Part shown: positions 43,520 through 52,468 of the stretch, piece after piece | Position numbering within the stretch: the stretch's first letter is position 1 | How the letters are laid out: the number at the start of each line of letters is the position of its first letter | NCBI RefSeq assembly: GCF_900103665.1 | Contig: NZ_FNGY01000009.1 | Location: forward strand, 62,001 to 126,000 | Direction: 5' to 3' | Length of the DNA: 64,000 bases | Origin: Pedobacter steynii | GTDB lineage: Bacteria > Bacteroidota > Bacteroidia > Sphingobacteriales > Sphingobacteriaceae | The notes under the pieces: model-generated | Database searches by the model: none | Told to the model about the DNA's origin: nothing | The model's input: the letters and a program-made list of their open reading frames with translations, nothing else | Position numbers and translations under genes: made by a program

Positions 43520-43555
43520 ATTATTTTATTTTAAGGTTAAAACTTATTTCTAACA

Positions 43556-43563
43556 CAAAGATA
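43556..43563 (-). promoter_or_regulatory. -7 box of sodA
   Basis: Minus-strand TATCTTTG, 36 bases upstream of the start codon; no good -33 partner seen. Confidence 0.45.
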
Positions 43564-43602
43564 ACATTCAAACGTTAATTTTTGTTCAATACTTTGTCAA
43601 GT

Positions 43603-44076
43603 TTAGCCTCTTTTATTCGCAAAAAAACGCGTCATCAGGGCTCCGCACTCTGTTGCCAATATCCCTCCGATCAGTTCGGTTTTTGGATGAAGCAACTGGC
43701 TGTTCTTCGAGGTAAAACCTCTTTTCGGTTCGGTGGCACCATATACCAACCGACCGATTTGTGTCCAGTAACTGGCTCCTGCACACATCACGCAGGGCTC
43801 GATGGTCACATACAAAGTGCAATCTTTTAAATATTTCCCGCCCAAAGTTTGAGAAGCTGCTGTAAAGGCCTGCATCTCGGCATGGGCAGTCACATCGTTC
43901 AATTGTTCTGTCAGGTTATGTCCGCGGCCAACGATCCGGCCTTTGCACACCACAATTGCCCCTATCGGAATCTCTTCCGAATCATAGGCTTTTTGTGCTT
44001 CCTGTAACGCCAGTCGCATGTAATGCTCGTCTTCCGCTACCGGACTATTTTCTTCTGAAAAATTATAATAACTCAT
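43603..44076 (-). CDS. tadA: tRNA-specific adenosine deaminase (TadA-like)
   Basis: 157 aa. The zinc-deaminase motifs HAEMQAF (about residues 65-71) and PCVMCAGA (about 93-100) are present, with EIPIGAIVV at the N-terminus. TadA makes inosine at the tRNA-Arg wobble position. The same fold includes nucleoside deaminases; length and motifs fit TadA best. Its start codon immediately follows the csaA stop, so the two are likely to be co-transcribed. Confidence 0.85.
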   Translation of the reverse strand: MSYYNFSEENSPVAEDEHYMRLALQEAQKAYDSEEIPIGAIVVCKGRIVGRGHNLTEQLNDVTAHAEMQAFTAASQTLGGKYLKDCTLYVTIEPCVMCAGASYWTQIGRLVYGATEPKRGFTSKNSQLLHPKTELIGGILATECGALMTRFFANKRG

Positions 44077-44412
44077 CTAACACAATTTACTGCCGTTTGG
44101 CACAGTACCATTTAAAGCCGTTAATACAATATCTCCGTTTTCATCTGCAAAACCCGTCACCAGGAATTCAGACATGAATTTTCCAATTTGTTTTTTAGGA
44201 AAGTTGACCACACCCACAATCTGTTTTCCTACCAGTTCTTCTTTCGAATAGTGCTTTGTGATCTGAGCACTGCTCATTCTCACACCAAAATCACCGAAAT
44301 CTACTTTCACTTTATAAGCGGGCTTTCTTGCTTCCGGAAAATCGAAGACCTCCAGGATCGTCCCTGCACGAAGCTCGACCTTCTCAAAATCATTCCAGTT
44401 AATTTCTTCCAT
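44077..44412 (-). CDS. csaA: CsaA-type tRNA-binding protein
   Basis: 111 aa. A single EMAP/Trbp111-like OB-fold: FEKVELRAGTILEVFDFP, then GVRMSSAQITKHY and the C-terminal MSEFLVTGFADENGDIVL. Family members bind tRNA and were also described as chaperone-like in protein export. Cytoplasmic. Directly upstream of tadA with no gap, giving a possible tRNA-related pair. Confidence 0.9.
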   Translation of the reverse strand: MEEINWNDFEKVELRAGTILEVFDFPEARKPAYKVKVDFGDFGVRMSSAQITKHYSKEELVGKQIVGVVNFPKKQIGKFMSEFLVTGFADENGDIVLTALNGTVPNGSKLC

Positions 44413-44583
44413 GCGCTAAAAATACAACTTATCAGCAAAATTCCATGTTTTATCCAGGATCAGTTTATCCAAGGTCAGTCCTTAAATTAAAATCCACGCG
44501 ATGGATCAATAACCTTTATCCTTCCGGGATGCTCCAGGCTTTTTAAGCTAAGAAATGAGTAGGAAAAACGAGTGTGTTTTAAC

Positions 44584-44591
44584 TAAATTTG
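44584..44591 (+). promoter_or_regulatory. -7 box of the SMI1/KNR4 gene
   Basis: Plus-strand TAAATTTG, 16 bases upstream of the ATG at 44608. Confidence 0.4.
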
Positions 44592-44607
44592 ACCAGGCAG
44601 ATTTTAA

Positions 44608-45270
44608 ATGATGTGGTACGATAAATTAAATTTTTACAGCAGGGAAGCCGGATTGAATGTGATACCCGAAAGTGATTTCTTTTCCAGGTCACTTAGCGAA
44701 GAAGAGATCAGGCTCTTTCCACACCTCCTCGAACTGCATCCTGATTTTCAGGATCCGGCACAATTTCCTGTTCCTGCAGCACTTCATTTGCCCGCAGATT
44801 TGGCCCAACTCCTGACTTTTTCAAACGGAGGGGCAGTCCTCAACGGAGAAAGAGAATTTGGTTATTTTTCCCTGCAAGAGATCCGTTATTACTATTTTGC
44901 TTATGGATTTCCGAAGTATCTGCCCGATTTTTTACCCATTGCATTTAACGGTGGTGGAATATTTTATGCTTACGACTTTCGCAATGAAGGGACTTTACCC
45001 ATTGTCGCAGTAGCCTCGGGCAACCTTTCTGAGGAAGATACTGTTGTACTTGGATTTTCCCTGGCCGAGGTCTTATCGAACCCGCATAATATTGAAGAGG
45101 ATCTCGATCAGCTTTATCCAATTCGGAAGCTCAGTGACACAGAAAAAGCCCTTGTAAGACTTCGCCAGGAACTGAAAACACTGAATGAAGATAAAAACAA
45201 CGGAAAAGTCGATCTTAAAACTTTCCTGCAGACCAAAAAGCGGATTGAAGCAGAAATGAAAGCACTTTAA
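44608..45270 (+). CDS. SMI1/KNR4-family protein
   Basis: 220 aa. The mid part has the family pattern: LAQLLTFSNGGAVLNGEREF (about residues 70-89), YFSLQEIRYYYFAYG, then LPIAFNGGGIFYAYDFR (about 110-126) and PIVAVASGNL. The C-terminal 50 residues form a charged helix. In bacteria the SMI1/KNR4 fold is often an immunity protein against polymorphic toxins. No toxin gene is beside it, so a housekeeping or orphan immunity role are both open. Confidence 0.7.
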   Translation: MMWYDKLNFYSREAGLNVIPESDFFSRSLSEEEIRLFPHLLELHPDFQDPAQFPVPAALHLPADLAQLLTFSNGGAVLNGEREFGYFSLQEIRYYYFAYGFPKYLPDFLPIAFNGGGIFYAYDFRNEGTLPIVAVASGNLSEEDTVVLGFSLAEVLSNPHNIEEDLDQLYPIRKLSDTEKALVRLRQELKTLNEDKNNGKVDLKTFLQTKKRIEAEMKAL

Positions 45271-45700
45271 GGTTTTCGCCTTACTGATTACCTATTCGGT
45301 TTCAGTGAATAATTTCATTACATCAGACTGGTGTTGCAAATTTTAGGGTTAAGCCATCATTGAAGATCTCCTGCAATTGGTCCTCTTCCTAAATCAATGC
45401 GGTTTATACCTGCTGTTTTTAATTATGCCAATTGGTCTTGAGAAATTCGGCTATGCCGAATGTATAACAAATTCAGGATCGGACAAACAAGGTAGAAACT
45501 GCCTTCTATAAATCAGTCCGATACTCCGCTCTATTCTGAATAATGATCCTCCCGCTGATAAAAATATTCCAGCAAAATTCTGATTTAAGTCGTACTCAGG
45601 AATTGGGAATCTCTTAATTTTCTCTATTTTTGATCATTGCCACTTTCTCCTGGAATAACCTACAGTTTAGTCCTTCTACAACCATTAATACCATGATGAA
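45271..45700. other. intergenic region with one short inverted repeat
   Basis: 430 bases without a recognisable gene. It contains the perfect inverted repeat ATTCGGC-TAT-GCCGAAT (45445-45461). Frames on both strands are broken by stops and match nothing I know; a decayed gene cannot be excluded. The promoter of the LysE gene should lie at its right end. Confidence 0.4.
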
Positions 45701-46336
45701 ATGATCCCTCTTAAAGAAATCTCTTACTTTGCCCTGGCGGCGCTGGTACTGGTGATCAGTCCAGGTCCAAATATGATTTATTTGATCTCCCGTTCGATCA
45801 CACAAGGTCGGAAATCAGGGTTAATCTCTCTCGCCGGGATCATGTGTGGTTTTCTTTTTCACATCATTCTTGTCTCTTTCGGGCTTACTGCCGTTCTTTT
45901 CGCGGTTCCTTTTGTTTATTCGACGATTAAGACTCTGGGTGTATTCTACCTGTTGTATCTCGCTTACCAGGCGGTTAAGCCCAATGGCAAGGGCCTGTTT
46001 GAAACCAGGACAGACCTCAGCAATGATAAACCGGGCAAATTATTCAAAATCGGCGTACTCACCACAGTACTGAATCCTAAGGTCGCGGTCTTCTATTTGT
46101 CTTTCTTTCCCTATTTCATCAAACCGGAATACGGATCTGTTTTTCTTCAAAGCTTGCAATTGGGGATTACGCAGGTAAGCATCAGCTTTACGGTCAACTT
46201 TCTGATTGTTTTAACCGCCGCTCAGGTTTCTTTATTTTTCGCTAAAAATCCGACCTGGGTAAAAATCCAGAAATGGTTTATGGCCAGTGTGCTGCTGATG
46301 CTGGCCTTAAAGATGGCAGTCAGCAAGGAAAAGTAA
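45701..46336 (+). CDS. LysE/RhtB-family exporter
   Basis: 211 aa, with six predicted membrane segments. The N-terminal SPGPNMIYLISRSITQGRKS is the family signature (about residues 20-39), with LNPKVAVFYLSFFPYF near residue 126. The family exports amino acids, amino-acid derivatives or similar small molecules through the inner membrane; the substrate is not predictable. It is followed 30 bases later by an rRNA methyltransferase gene with its own promoter. Confidence 0.85.
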   Translation: MIPLKEISYFALAALVLVISPGPNMIYLISRSITQGRKSGLISLAGIMCGFLFHIILVSFGLTAVLFAVPFVYSTIKTLGVFYLLYLAYQAVKPNGKGLFETRTDLSNDKPGKLFKIGVLTTVLNPKVAVFYLSFFPYFIKPEYGSVFLQSLQLGITQVSISFTVNFLIVLTAAQVSLFFAKNPTWVKIQKWFMASVLLMLALKMAVSKEK

Positions 46337-46354
46337 AAAGAACATTGTTTTTTC

Positions 46355-46362
46355 TAACTTTG
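46355..46362 (+). promoter_or_regulatory. -7 box of the RlmI-like gene
   Basis: Plus-strand TAACTTTG ends 4 bases before the ATG at 46367, so the transcript may start at or near the first codon (leaderless). Confidence 0.55.
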
Positions 46363-46366
46363 CAGC

Positions 46367-47551
46367 ATGATTGATGTAATACTTAAAAAAGGAAAAGAAA
46401 AGGCTGCAATGCTACACCATCCCTGGATCTTTTCAGGAGCAATTGATAAAATTAAGGGTAAGCCATTAAATGGTGAAATCGTTAAGGTTTGTTCAGCAAG
46501 TGCTGAATTTCTTGCCTACGGGTATTACAACGACCAATCAAGGGTCGCTTTGAGGTTAATGGAATGGGAGGAAAGCAAAACCATCGATAAGGAATGGTAT
46601 CAGGAGAAACTCCGCAATGCCATTGCTTCGAGAAAACATCTGCTCAATGCAGACACCAACACCTGCAGACTCGTTTTTAGTGAGGCTGATTTTCTTCCCG
46701 GTCTGATTGTAGATCAATATGCTGACTTCCTTTCCCTGCAAATATTAAGTGCCGGAATAGAAAATGTAAAAGAAGAAATCATTGACCTCTTAAAAGAAGA
46801 ATTAAACCCCAGAGGGATCTTCGATAAAAGTGATGCCGGAGCCCGCAAACATGAGAACCTGGAAGCAACACAAGGCTTGCTTTGGGGAGAAACACCTCCG
46901 GAATTTATTGAAGTAAGAGAAAACGGGATTGCGTACCACATCAACATCGCTGATGGTCAGAAATCGGGTTTTTACTGTGATCAACGTGATAACCGCGAGA
47001 TCCTTGCCGCTTATTCCAAAGATAAAAACGTATTGGATTGCTTCTGTTACAGCGGTGGATTTACTTTAAACAGCCTGAAACATGGTGCAGCACATGTAAC
47101 CAGTGTAGACAGCTCAGCGCTTGCCATAGAAACTTTAGCACATAACCTGGAACTGAACGGTTTTGATCCAACTCAGCAACTCAGCATCCAGTCTGACGTA
47201 AATAAACAATTGCGTGTATTTAAGGAAGAAGGAAAGAAATTTGATATCGTGGTCTTAGACCCACCTAAATATGCACCATCCCGTTCGGCTTTAGACAGGG
47301 CTGCAAGAGCTTATAAAGACCTGAACAGGCTTGGCATGCTTTTACTGGAAAAAGGCGGCATATTGGCTACCTACTCCTGCTCCGGTGCTGTAGATATGGA
47401 AACTTTCAAGCAAATCATTGCATGGGCTGCTTTAGATGCCGGCAAAGAAGTACAGATCATCAAACAATTCCATCAACCTGAAGATCATCCGGTAAGGCTT
47501 TCTTTCCCTGAGGGAGAATACCTTAAAGGTTTATTGTTAAGAGTCCTCTAG
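46367..47551 (+). CDS. class I rRNA methyltransferase, RlmI-like
   Basis: 394 aa. The N-terminal PUA domain (VILKKGKEKAAMLHHPWIFS) is followed by an RNA-binding linker and the SAM-dependent catalytic domain (QKSGFYCDQRDNRE, LDCFCYSGGFTLNSL, then the catalytic VLDPPKYAPS near residue 300). RlmI makes 5-methylcytosine 1962 in 23S rRNA, and this protein has the same layout; the exact site is inferred. Its TAG stop overlaps the opposite-strand stop of the next gene in a shared CTAG. Confidence 0.88.
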   Translation: MIDVILKKGKEKAAMLHHPWIFSGAIDKIKGKPLNGEIVKVCSASAEFLAYGYYNDQSRVALRLMEWEESKTIDKEWYQEKLRNAIASRKHLLNADTNTCRLVFSEADFLPGLIVDQYADFLSLQILSAGIENVKEEIIDLLKEELNPRGIFDKSDAGARKHENLEATQGLLWGETPPEFIEVRENGIAYHINIADGQKSGFYCDQRDNREILAAYSKDKNVLDCFCYSGGFTLNSLKHGAAHVTSVDSSALAIETLAHNLELNGFDPTQQLSIQSDVNKQLRVFKEEGKKFDIVVLDPPKYAPSRSALDRAARAYKDLNRLGMLLLEKGGILATYSCSGAVDMETFKQIIAWAALDAGKEVQIIKQFHQPEDHPVRLSFPEGEYLKGLLLRVL

Positions 47552-47805
47552 TCCTTAGGTTCTTCTGAACCCGAAGGCAATTGATCATATTCCCCTTTCA
47601 GCGCATAATAGCCGAAAATCACCAGGCCTGCGCTGATTGGGATAAAAATGAATAAAATGATCCCCCATTGCAAGGCCGTATTTGTCTTTTGTACCCCTTC
47701 AGCAGCCAGGCCCACTTTCTCGTAAGCCTGCAAAAACATAAAGATAACGGAGGCCGGTCCGAGTATCATCCAAAGTAGTCCTAATCCTTTTTTCAATCCG
47801 TTCAT
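47548..47805 (-). CDS. DUF6814-type small membrane protein
   Basis: 85 aa. Two hydrophobic segments (GLLWMILGPASVIFMFL and IILFIFIPISAGLVIFGYYA) with a short acidic tail place it in the inner membrane. Small proteins of this type follow MHS-family transporter genes in Bacteroidota, and here the transporter is 13 bases upstream. It may be an accessory subunit of that transporter; function unproven. Confidence 0.65.
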   Translation of the reverse strand: MNGLKKGLGLLWMILGPASVIFMFLQAYEKVGLAAEGVQKTNTALQWGIILFIFIPISAGLVIFGYYALKGEYDQLPSGSEEPKD

Positions 47806-47818
47806 AGTTTTTCTTTAT

Positions 47819-49348
47819 TTAGGCTTCTGTTTCGACTGGTTTTTTATTAGAAAGGTAAATTGCTCCGATCACAAAGCTCAGGCTGGCAATTCCAATGGGA
47901 TACCACAACCCGGATAAAGGTGTTGATCCCGAGTAACTGGCGATCAATGTGGCAATAAAAGGAACGAGCCCGCCGAATACCCCATTTCCGACATGATAAG
48001 GCAAAGACATCGAAGTATACCTGATTTTTGTAGGGAATAACTCTACCAAAAATGCAGCTATTGGTCCATAGACCATCGTCACCAATAAGATCTGAAAGAA
48101 AACCAGGGCTACAAACTTCCAGAATACCGCCGTGGACAGTTGCTTATCTTTAAGCTGATCCGGCTGAACAGCGGCAGCCTTGCTCTTTTCTTTAAATTCA
48201 ATATGGGATTGGATCTTTTGATAAGAAGCGCCCGATAACAGGGTCACCCTGGCACTGGTAGAGATTAAACTATCGGCAGTTCCTTCAATGAGTGTCCGTG
48301 TAACCACAGGGTCAGAAACAGACTGAATGTCCTGTTGCGTTACTTTAGTAAAGTCTGTATCGTCCAGAAAGACCTGATAAATTGGCCGGTAGAAAATAAT
48401 CCCCAGCAGCATTCCGGTAAGCATAATCCATTTCCGCCCCACTTTATCACTCCAGGAACCAAAGACGACAAAAAATGGGGTGGCAAAGGCAATCCCCCAG
48501 AGCAGAATATACCTGGAATCATTAAAATCAACCTTACAGGTATTTTCTATAAAGGATTGCGCATAAAACTGACCGGTATACCAGATGACCCCCTGGCCCA
48601 TTGTTGCACCAAAAAGCGCGAGCAGTACCATTTTAAAATTCGCTTTGTTATTGAAGCTTTCCTTTAAAGGGTTTTTCGACACCTTTCCTTCTGTTTTCAA
48701 TTTCGTAAACATAGGAGATTCGTGCATTTTCAACCGGATATAAATGGAAACACCCACCAGCAAGATGGAGAGCAGGAAAGGAATTCTCCAGCCCCAATCT
48801 GCGAAGCCAGAAGCTCCGATCAGGTTTTTAGTCAATACAATGATTCCTAAAGAGAGAAATAGCCCCCCGGTGGCCGTTGTTTGAATCCAACTGGTGAAAA
48901 ATCCCCTTTTATTTGCAGGGGCATGTTCCGCCACATAGGTTGCAGCTCCACCATACTCTCCTCCAAGGGCCAATCCCTGTACCAGACGCAAGATCAGCAC
49001 CAGGATGGGCGCTGCATAACCAATACTGGAATAAGAAGGGATGAGGCCGATTAAAAAGGTAGAACCACCCATTAGGACCAGCGTCAGTAAGAAAGTGTAT
49101 TTACGACCGATTAAATCGCCCAGGCGGCCAAATACCAATGCTCCAAAAGGCCTGACAATAAATCCTGCGGCGAAAATCGCTAAGGTGTTGATGAGTGCCG
49201 ATGCTCCGGCATCTGCAGGAAAAAGCTGGGCCCCGATAATACTGGCCAGACTGCCAAAAATATAGAAATCATACCATTCAATCAGTGTCCCCAGAGAAGA
49301 GGCACCAATGACTTTGAAAATACTGTTTTTTTGTAGTTCCTGGCTCAT
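47819..49348 (-). CDS. MFS transporter of the metabolite:H+ symporter (MHS) family
   Basis: 509 aa. N-terminal MHS signature SSLGTLIEWYDFYIFGSLAS (about residues 16-35), RPFGALVFGRLGDLIGRKYT and LRLVQGLALGGEYGGAATYV. Twelve membrane segments are likely. Between helices 8 and 9 an extra loop of roughly 80 residues (starting near DDTDFTKVTQQDIQSV) is not usual for MFS proteins. Relatives carry citrate, proline/betaine, ketoglutarate or similar; the substrate is open. DUF6814 follows in the same operon. Confidence 0.85.
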   Translation of the reverse strand: MSQELQKNSIFKVIGASSLGTLIEWYDFYIFGSLASIIGAQLFPADAGASALINTLAIFAAGFIVRPFGALVFGRLGDLIGRKYTFLLTLVLMGGSTFLIGLIPSYSSIGYAAPILVLILRLVQGLALGGEYGGAATYVAEHAPANKRGFFTSWIQTTATGGLFLSLGIIVLTKNLIGASGFADWGWRIPFLLSILLVGVSIYIRLKMHESPMFTKLKTEGKVSKNPLKESFNNKANFKMVLLALFGATMGQGVIWYTGQFYAQSFIENTCKVDFNDSRYILLWGIAFATPFFVVFGSWSDKVGRKWIMLTGMLLGIIFYRPIYQVFLDDTDFTKVTQQDIQSVSDPVVTRTLIEGTADSLISTSARVTLLSGASYQKIQSHIEFKEKSKAAAVQPDQLKDKQLSTAVFWKFVALVFFQILLVTMVYGPIAAFLVELFPTKIRYTSMSLPYHVGNGVFGGLVPFIATLIASYSGSTPLSGLWYPIGIASLSFVIGAIYLSNKKPVETEA

Positions 49349-49550
49349 ACGTTAAAGGAATATTTGGCTTCAAAAATAAATCTACCATTTATTCCGAATT
49401 ATCCCTCAGAACTTTATCAAAAAAAGAAAATAACCAGCAATCTTTCAGGAGAAAACAGGAAATTTAAAAGCATTATTTACAAAAAGAGGGCTTTCGTTCC
49501 TGAAAATGTATGCCCACATAGAGAAATAGAATAAAAAAGCCGGGAAAAGA

Positions 49551-49558
49551 TATTTTTG
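49551..49558 (+). promoter_or_regulatory. -7 box of the bestrophin gene
   Basis: Plus-strand TATTTTTG, 61 bases upstream of the ATG at 49620. Confidence 0.4.
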
Positions 49559-49619
49559 GGGATTCAAACAATTAGTCCCTTTTGTTTGTAAATTGAAACA
49601 AAACATCAACCCAATTAAC

Positions 49620-50519
49620 ATGCTCATTGCACAACACATCAAACTCAGCAGAATCCTGATCAATACCTGGCAGGTCGATTTAATTATGATCGTTTCCTGC
49701 AGCATTACCTATTTTGCCAGAGAATTTTTAATTACCCATAACCTGGACATTCCGGCAATCATTCCAAGTGTCCTGGGCACTGCAATTGCATTTTTTATTG
49801 GTTTTAATAACAACCAGGCTTACGACAGATGGTGGGAAGCCCGCAAAATCTGGGGAATGCTCGTCAATGATTCCCGTTCCTGGGCCAGAAGCCTGATCAA
49901 TTATGTAGATGAACATGAAGACTCGAAACCACTGATCAAAAAAATGATCTGCAGACATATCGCTTTTTTATATACACTGAAAGGCTCATTACGTAATTAC
50001 GATGATAACATTTATAGCAAATACCTGACCGCAGAGGAGCTTCAGGAAATCCAGCAGCACAGCAATATGCACAACGCAATTCTGAATATCCAGTCGCGCG
50101 ATTTGCAGATGCTGTCCAAAAAGGGATATATTGATGGCTTCCGCTTTATGGAACTCAATGAGTTACTGGTCAACTTTTCTAACCAGATGGGCATGTCAGA
50201 ACGGATCAAGAACACCATATTCCCAACCACTTATACCTATCTTACCAAGGTCTTTATCTGGCTGTTTGTCGTATCCATTACGCTGGTGATCAGTTCATAC
50301 GTAGAATATTGGTCGATTTTTATCGGCTGGTTGCTTGGATTTGTCTTTGTCTCCACGCAAATTAACGGAATGGGGTTGATTAATCCTTTTGAGAACAACT
50401 CTGCCTCCATTCCCTTAAACCAGATCACCAGGACCATAGAGATCAACCTGCTGGAAATGCTGGGAGAAACCAACATTCCCGAACCGGTAAAACCCATTAA
50501 TGATGAGTATGTCCTGTAA
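49620..50519 (+). CDS. bestrophin-family ion channel
   Basis: 299 aa. The RFP-TM/bestrophin pattern is clear: AFFIGFNNNQAYDRWWEARKIWG (split across about residues 55-77), then SRSWARSLINY, with membrane helices at about 20-38, 45-62, 205-222 and 232-248. Bacterial bestrophins are pentameric channels. The ATG at 49620 (MLIAQHIKLSRILI) is chosen over an upstream TTG. The gene stands alone and converges with the NdpA gene with 4 bases between the stops. Confidence 0.88.
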   Translation: MLIAQHIKLSRILINTWQVDLIMIVSCSITYFAREFLITHNLDIPAIIPSVLGTAIAFFIGFNNNQAYDRWWEARKIWGMLVNDSRSWARSLINYVDEHEDSKPLIKKMICRHIAFLYTLKGSLRNYDDNIYSKYLTAEELQEIQQHSNMHNAILNIQSRDLQMLSKKGYIDGFRFMELNELLVNFSNQMGMSERIKNTIFPTTYTYLTKVFIWLFVVSITLVISSYVEYWSIFIGWLLGFVFVSTQINGMGLINPFENNSASIPLNQITRTIEINLLEMLGETNIPEPVKPINDEYVL

Positions 50520-50523
50520 AGGA

Positions 50524-51579
50524 CTACTCCTCTTCTCTGAAGTATACTTTATAATAATTCATTGACTTATCATCATCGAACCCTTTTTCAATGAGTTCCT
50601 TATCACCATGAATATAGATGTGGAAATTTTTATCCAGTTTTAAAACGCTTTTATACACCTTTGCCTGCTTTTTTACCGCAGCACCGGAAATGTCAAAGGT
50701 ATCCGCAATCGGGGTATCAAACTCTTCCTCAAAGTTCTTTTTATAACTTTTGAAAGACTCAATTCCTTCGGCATTGCCGATCACTTCATTTGAAAATTCT
50801 TCCAGATCGAAACTCTCCTTCTCCTTGAAGTACTTCATTGACTTGTTCAGCAAATCAATCTTATCTGCTTTAGAGATGTCAAATTCCTGATCCAGCTTTT
50901 CGGTCACAAAGTTTTTATATACCCCAAGCACGCTGCTGGTCTGGTTAAAGTTGTCATTTCGGATCTTTAGCTTCAAAAATTCATCTTTCCAATACACTGC
51001 TTCCGCACTTCTGTTGGTCTGATCAATAACTGCTACACGATAACCTTCTTCCTTATCGGTATTAAAGATCAAACATCCTTTGTCCAGTTTATTGATGTTG
51101 ATGGCATCCTGTTCATAACCAAGTCCAAAACCACCTTCTTCAGGATATACCTTCAGGAAGGATTCTTTGGTTTCCGATTTAAAGATCCCGATAGCGTCAT
51201 GAAGTTCCCCCTCAATCTGCACATTTTCAAAATAAGCAAGGTATAATTCTCCGGGTTTGATCTTTGGGTGTCCGGAAACATCATACAGGTATTTGGCCAT
51301 TTCTATACTGTTTTCATGAAAGGTCATGCCATCTTCAAAAATCCTCGCGGCAAAATGATAAACTTCATTCAGGTTCAGGTCATTATTAGGATGAAAAAAG
51401 CGGTACACTTCATTCACTTTAGCATAGGGGCCCAGAAAATACTGCTGTAATAAATTACTCAGCATATTGTCCTTTATCGGAATAGATTTTTCAGACAATA
51501 CATAGAATTCATCCTGAGATTTGTTCCCAATACGGTGTATAGATAGTTCGGCCAGAGAGGCCTCAAAAAAAGAAATCAT
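50524..51579 (-). CDS. nucleoid-associated protein, NdpA/YejK family
   Basis: 351 aa. The N-terminus ASLAELSIHRIGNK, the FHENSIEMAKYLYD segment and the C-terminal SGAAVKKQAKVYKSVLKLD with DKELIEKGFDDDK are typical of NdpA-like proteins. These bind DNA or associate with the nucleoid; their precise role is unclear. No signal peptide. Transcribed just downstream of TerC, 9 bases apart. Confidence 0.85.
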   Translation of the reverse strand: MISFFEASLAELSIHRIGNKSQDEFYVLSEKSIPIKDNMLSNLLQQYFLGPYAKVNEVYRFFHPNNDLNLNEVYHFAARIFEDGMTFHENSIEMAKYLYDVSGHPKIKPGELYLAYFENVQIEGELHDAIGIFKSETKESFLKVYPEEGGFGLGYEQDAININKLDKGCLIFNTDKEEGYRVAVIDQTNRSAEAVYWKDEFLKLKIRNDNFNQTSSVLGVYKNFVTEKLDQEFDISKADKIDLLNKSMKYFKEKESFDLEEFSNEVIGNAEGIESFKSYKKNFEEEFDTPIADTFDISGAAVKKQAKVYKSVLKLDKNFHIYIHGDKELIEKGFDDDKSMNYYKVYFREEE

Positions 51580-51588
51580 ACGGTATTT

Positions 51589-52368
51589 TTACTTGTTTTC
51601 GTGTGGAGTATTTCTAAGTTCAACATGTTTTTTGCCTTTTTTCATTTTCAGGTTCAGCATTTCTACCAATACCGAGAATGCCATTGCAAAATAGATATAG
51701 CCTTTAGGAATATGCTGGTCTAAACCTTCGGCCAACAGGGAAACTCCAATTAGTAATAAGAAAGATAAAGCCAACATTTTAACTGTTGGGTGCTTGTTTA
51801 CAAAATCGCTGATTGCAGATGCCGCTACCAGCATAATTCCGACAGCGATGACTACCGCTGCAATCATGATCTCGATATGATCAGCCATTCCGACAGCGGT
51901 GATGACAGAGTCAAGAGAGAATACGATATCAAGGATCAGGATCTGGATGATAATTCCGATGAAAGAATGAACCTTCCCTTTTATACCAGCCTCTTCGTCG
52001 CCTTCCAGCTTCTGATGAATTTCATGTGTACTTTTATAGATCAGAAATAAACCACCAATAATCAGGATCAGGTCTCTTCCGGAGATGGCCAGTTTGTCCA
52101 GCCATTCCGCATTACTGATTCCGATCCAGTCGCCCACATTAAATAAGGGAGCGGTCAGTTTCATCACCCAGGTAAGCGATAACAGCAACAATACCCTGGT
52201 AATCATGGCCAGGCCTAATCCTACCTTCCGGGCTTTAGCCTGTTGTTCCAGGGGAAGTTTTCCTGCAAGGATTGATATAAAAACGATATTATCAATTCCT
52301 AAAACAATCTCTAATACCGTTAAGGTAAAGAGGGAGATCCAAGCTTCAGGGCTACTTAAAAGTTCCAT
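51589..52368 (-). CDS. TerC-family integral membrane protein
   Basis: 259 aa, about seven membrane segments. The conserved acidic helices LEIVLGIDNIVFIS (about residues 20-33) and ILDIVFSLDSVITAVGMADH (about 145-164) are the family marks. TerC proteins are linked to tellurite resistance and to manganese or other metal handling. It is first in a two-gene run with NdpA. Confidence 0.88.
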   Translation of the reverse strand: MELLSSPEAWISLFTLTVLEIVLGIDNIVFISILAGKLPLEQQAKARKVGLGLAMITRVLLLLSLTWVMKLTAPLFNVGDWIGISNAEWLDKLAISGRDLILIIGGLFLIYKSTHEIHQKLEGDEEAGIKGKVHSFIGIIIQILILDIVFSLDSVITAVGMADHIEIMIAAVVIAVGIMLVAASAISDFVNKHPTVKMLALSFLLLIGVSLLAEGLDQHIPKGYIYFAMAFSVLVEMLNLKMKKGKKHVELRNTPHENK

Positions 52369-52401
52369 TTTCTAAAAATAAATCAAGTCGCTAAGATATA
52401 A

Positions 52402-52434
52402 AAAAAGCTTGCTGAATTTATCAACAAGCTTTTT
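52402..52434 (-). terminator. terminator of the sigma/anti-sigma/DUF4097 operon
   Basis: AAAAAGCTTG-C-TGA pairs with TCA-A-CAAGCTTTTT around ATTTA (one C-A mismatch); T-run on the minus strand. It lies 35 bases after the DUF4097 stop. Confidence 0.8.
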
Positions 52435-52468
52435 CCTAATGGTATTTTTATCAGAATAATTGGTTCTT

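Noticed and set aside
45271..45700. Pseudogene in the gap before the LysE gene
   Set aside because: Several short frames exist on both strands, but none resembles a known family, so it is only listed as a gap.
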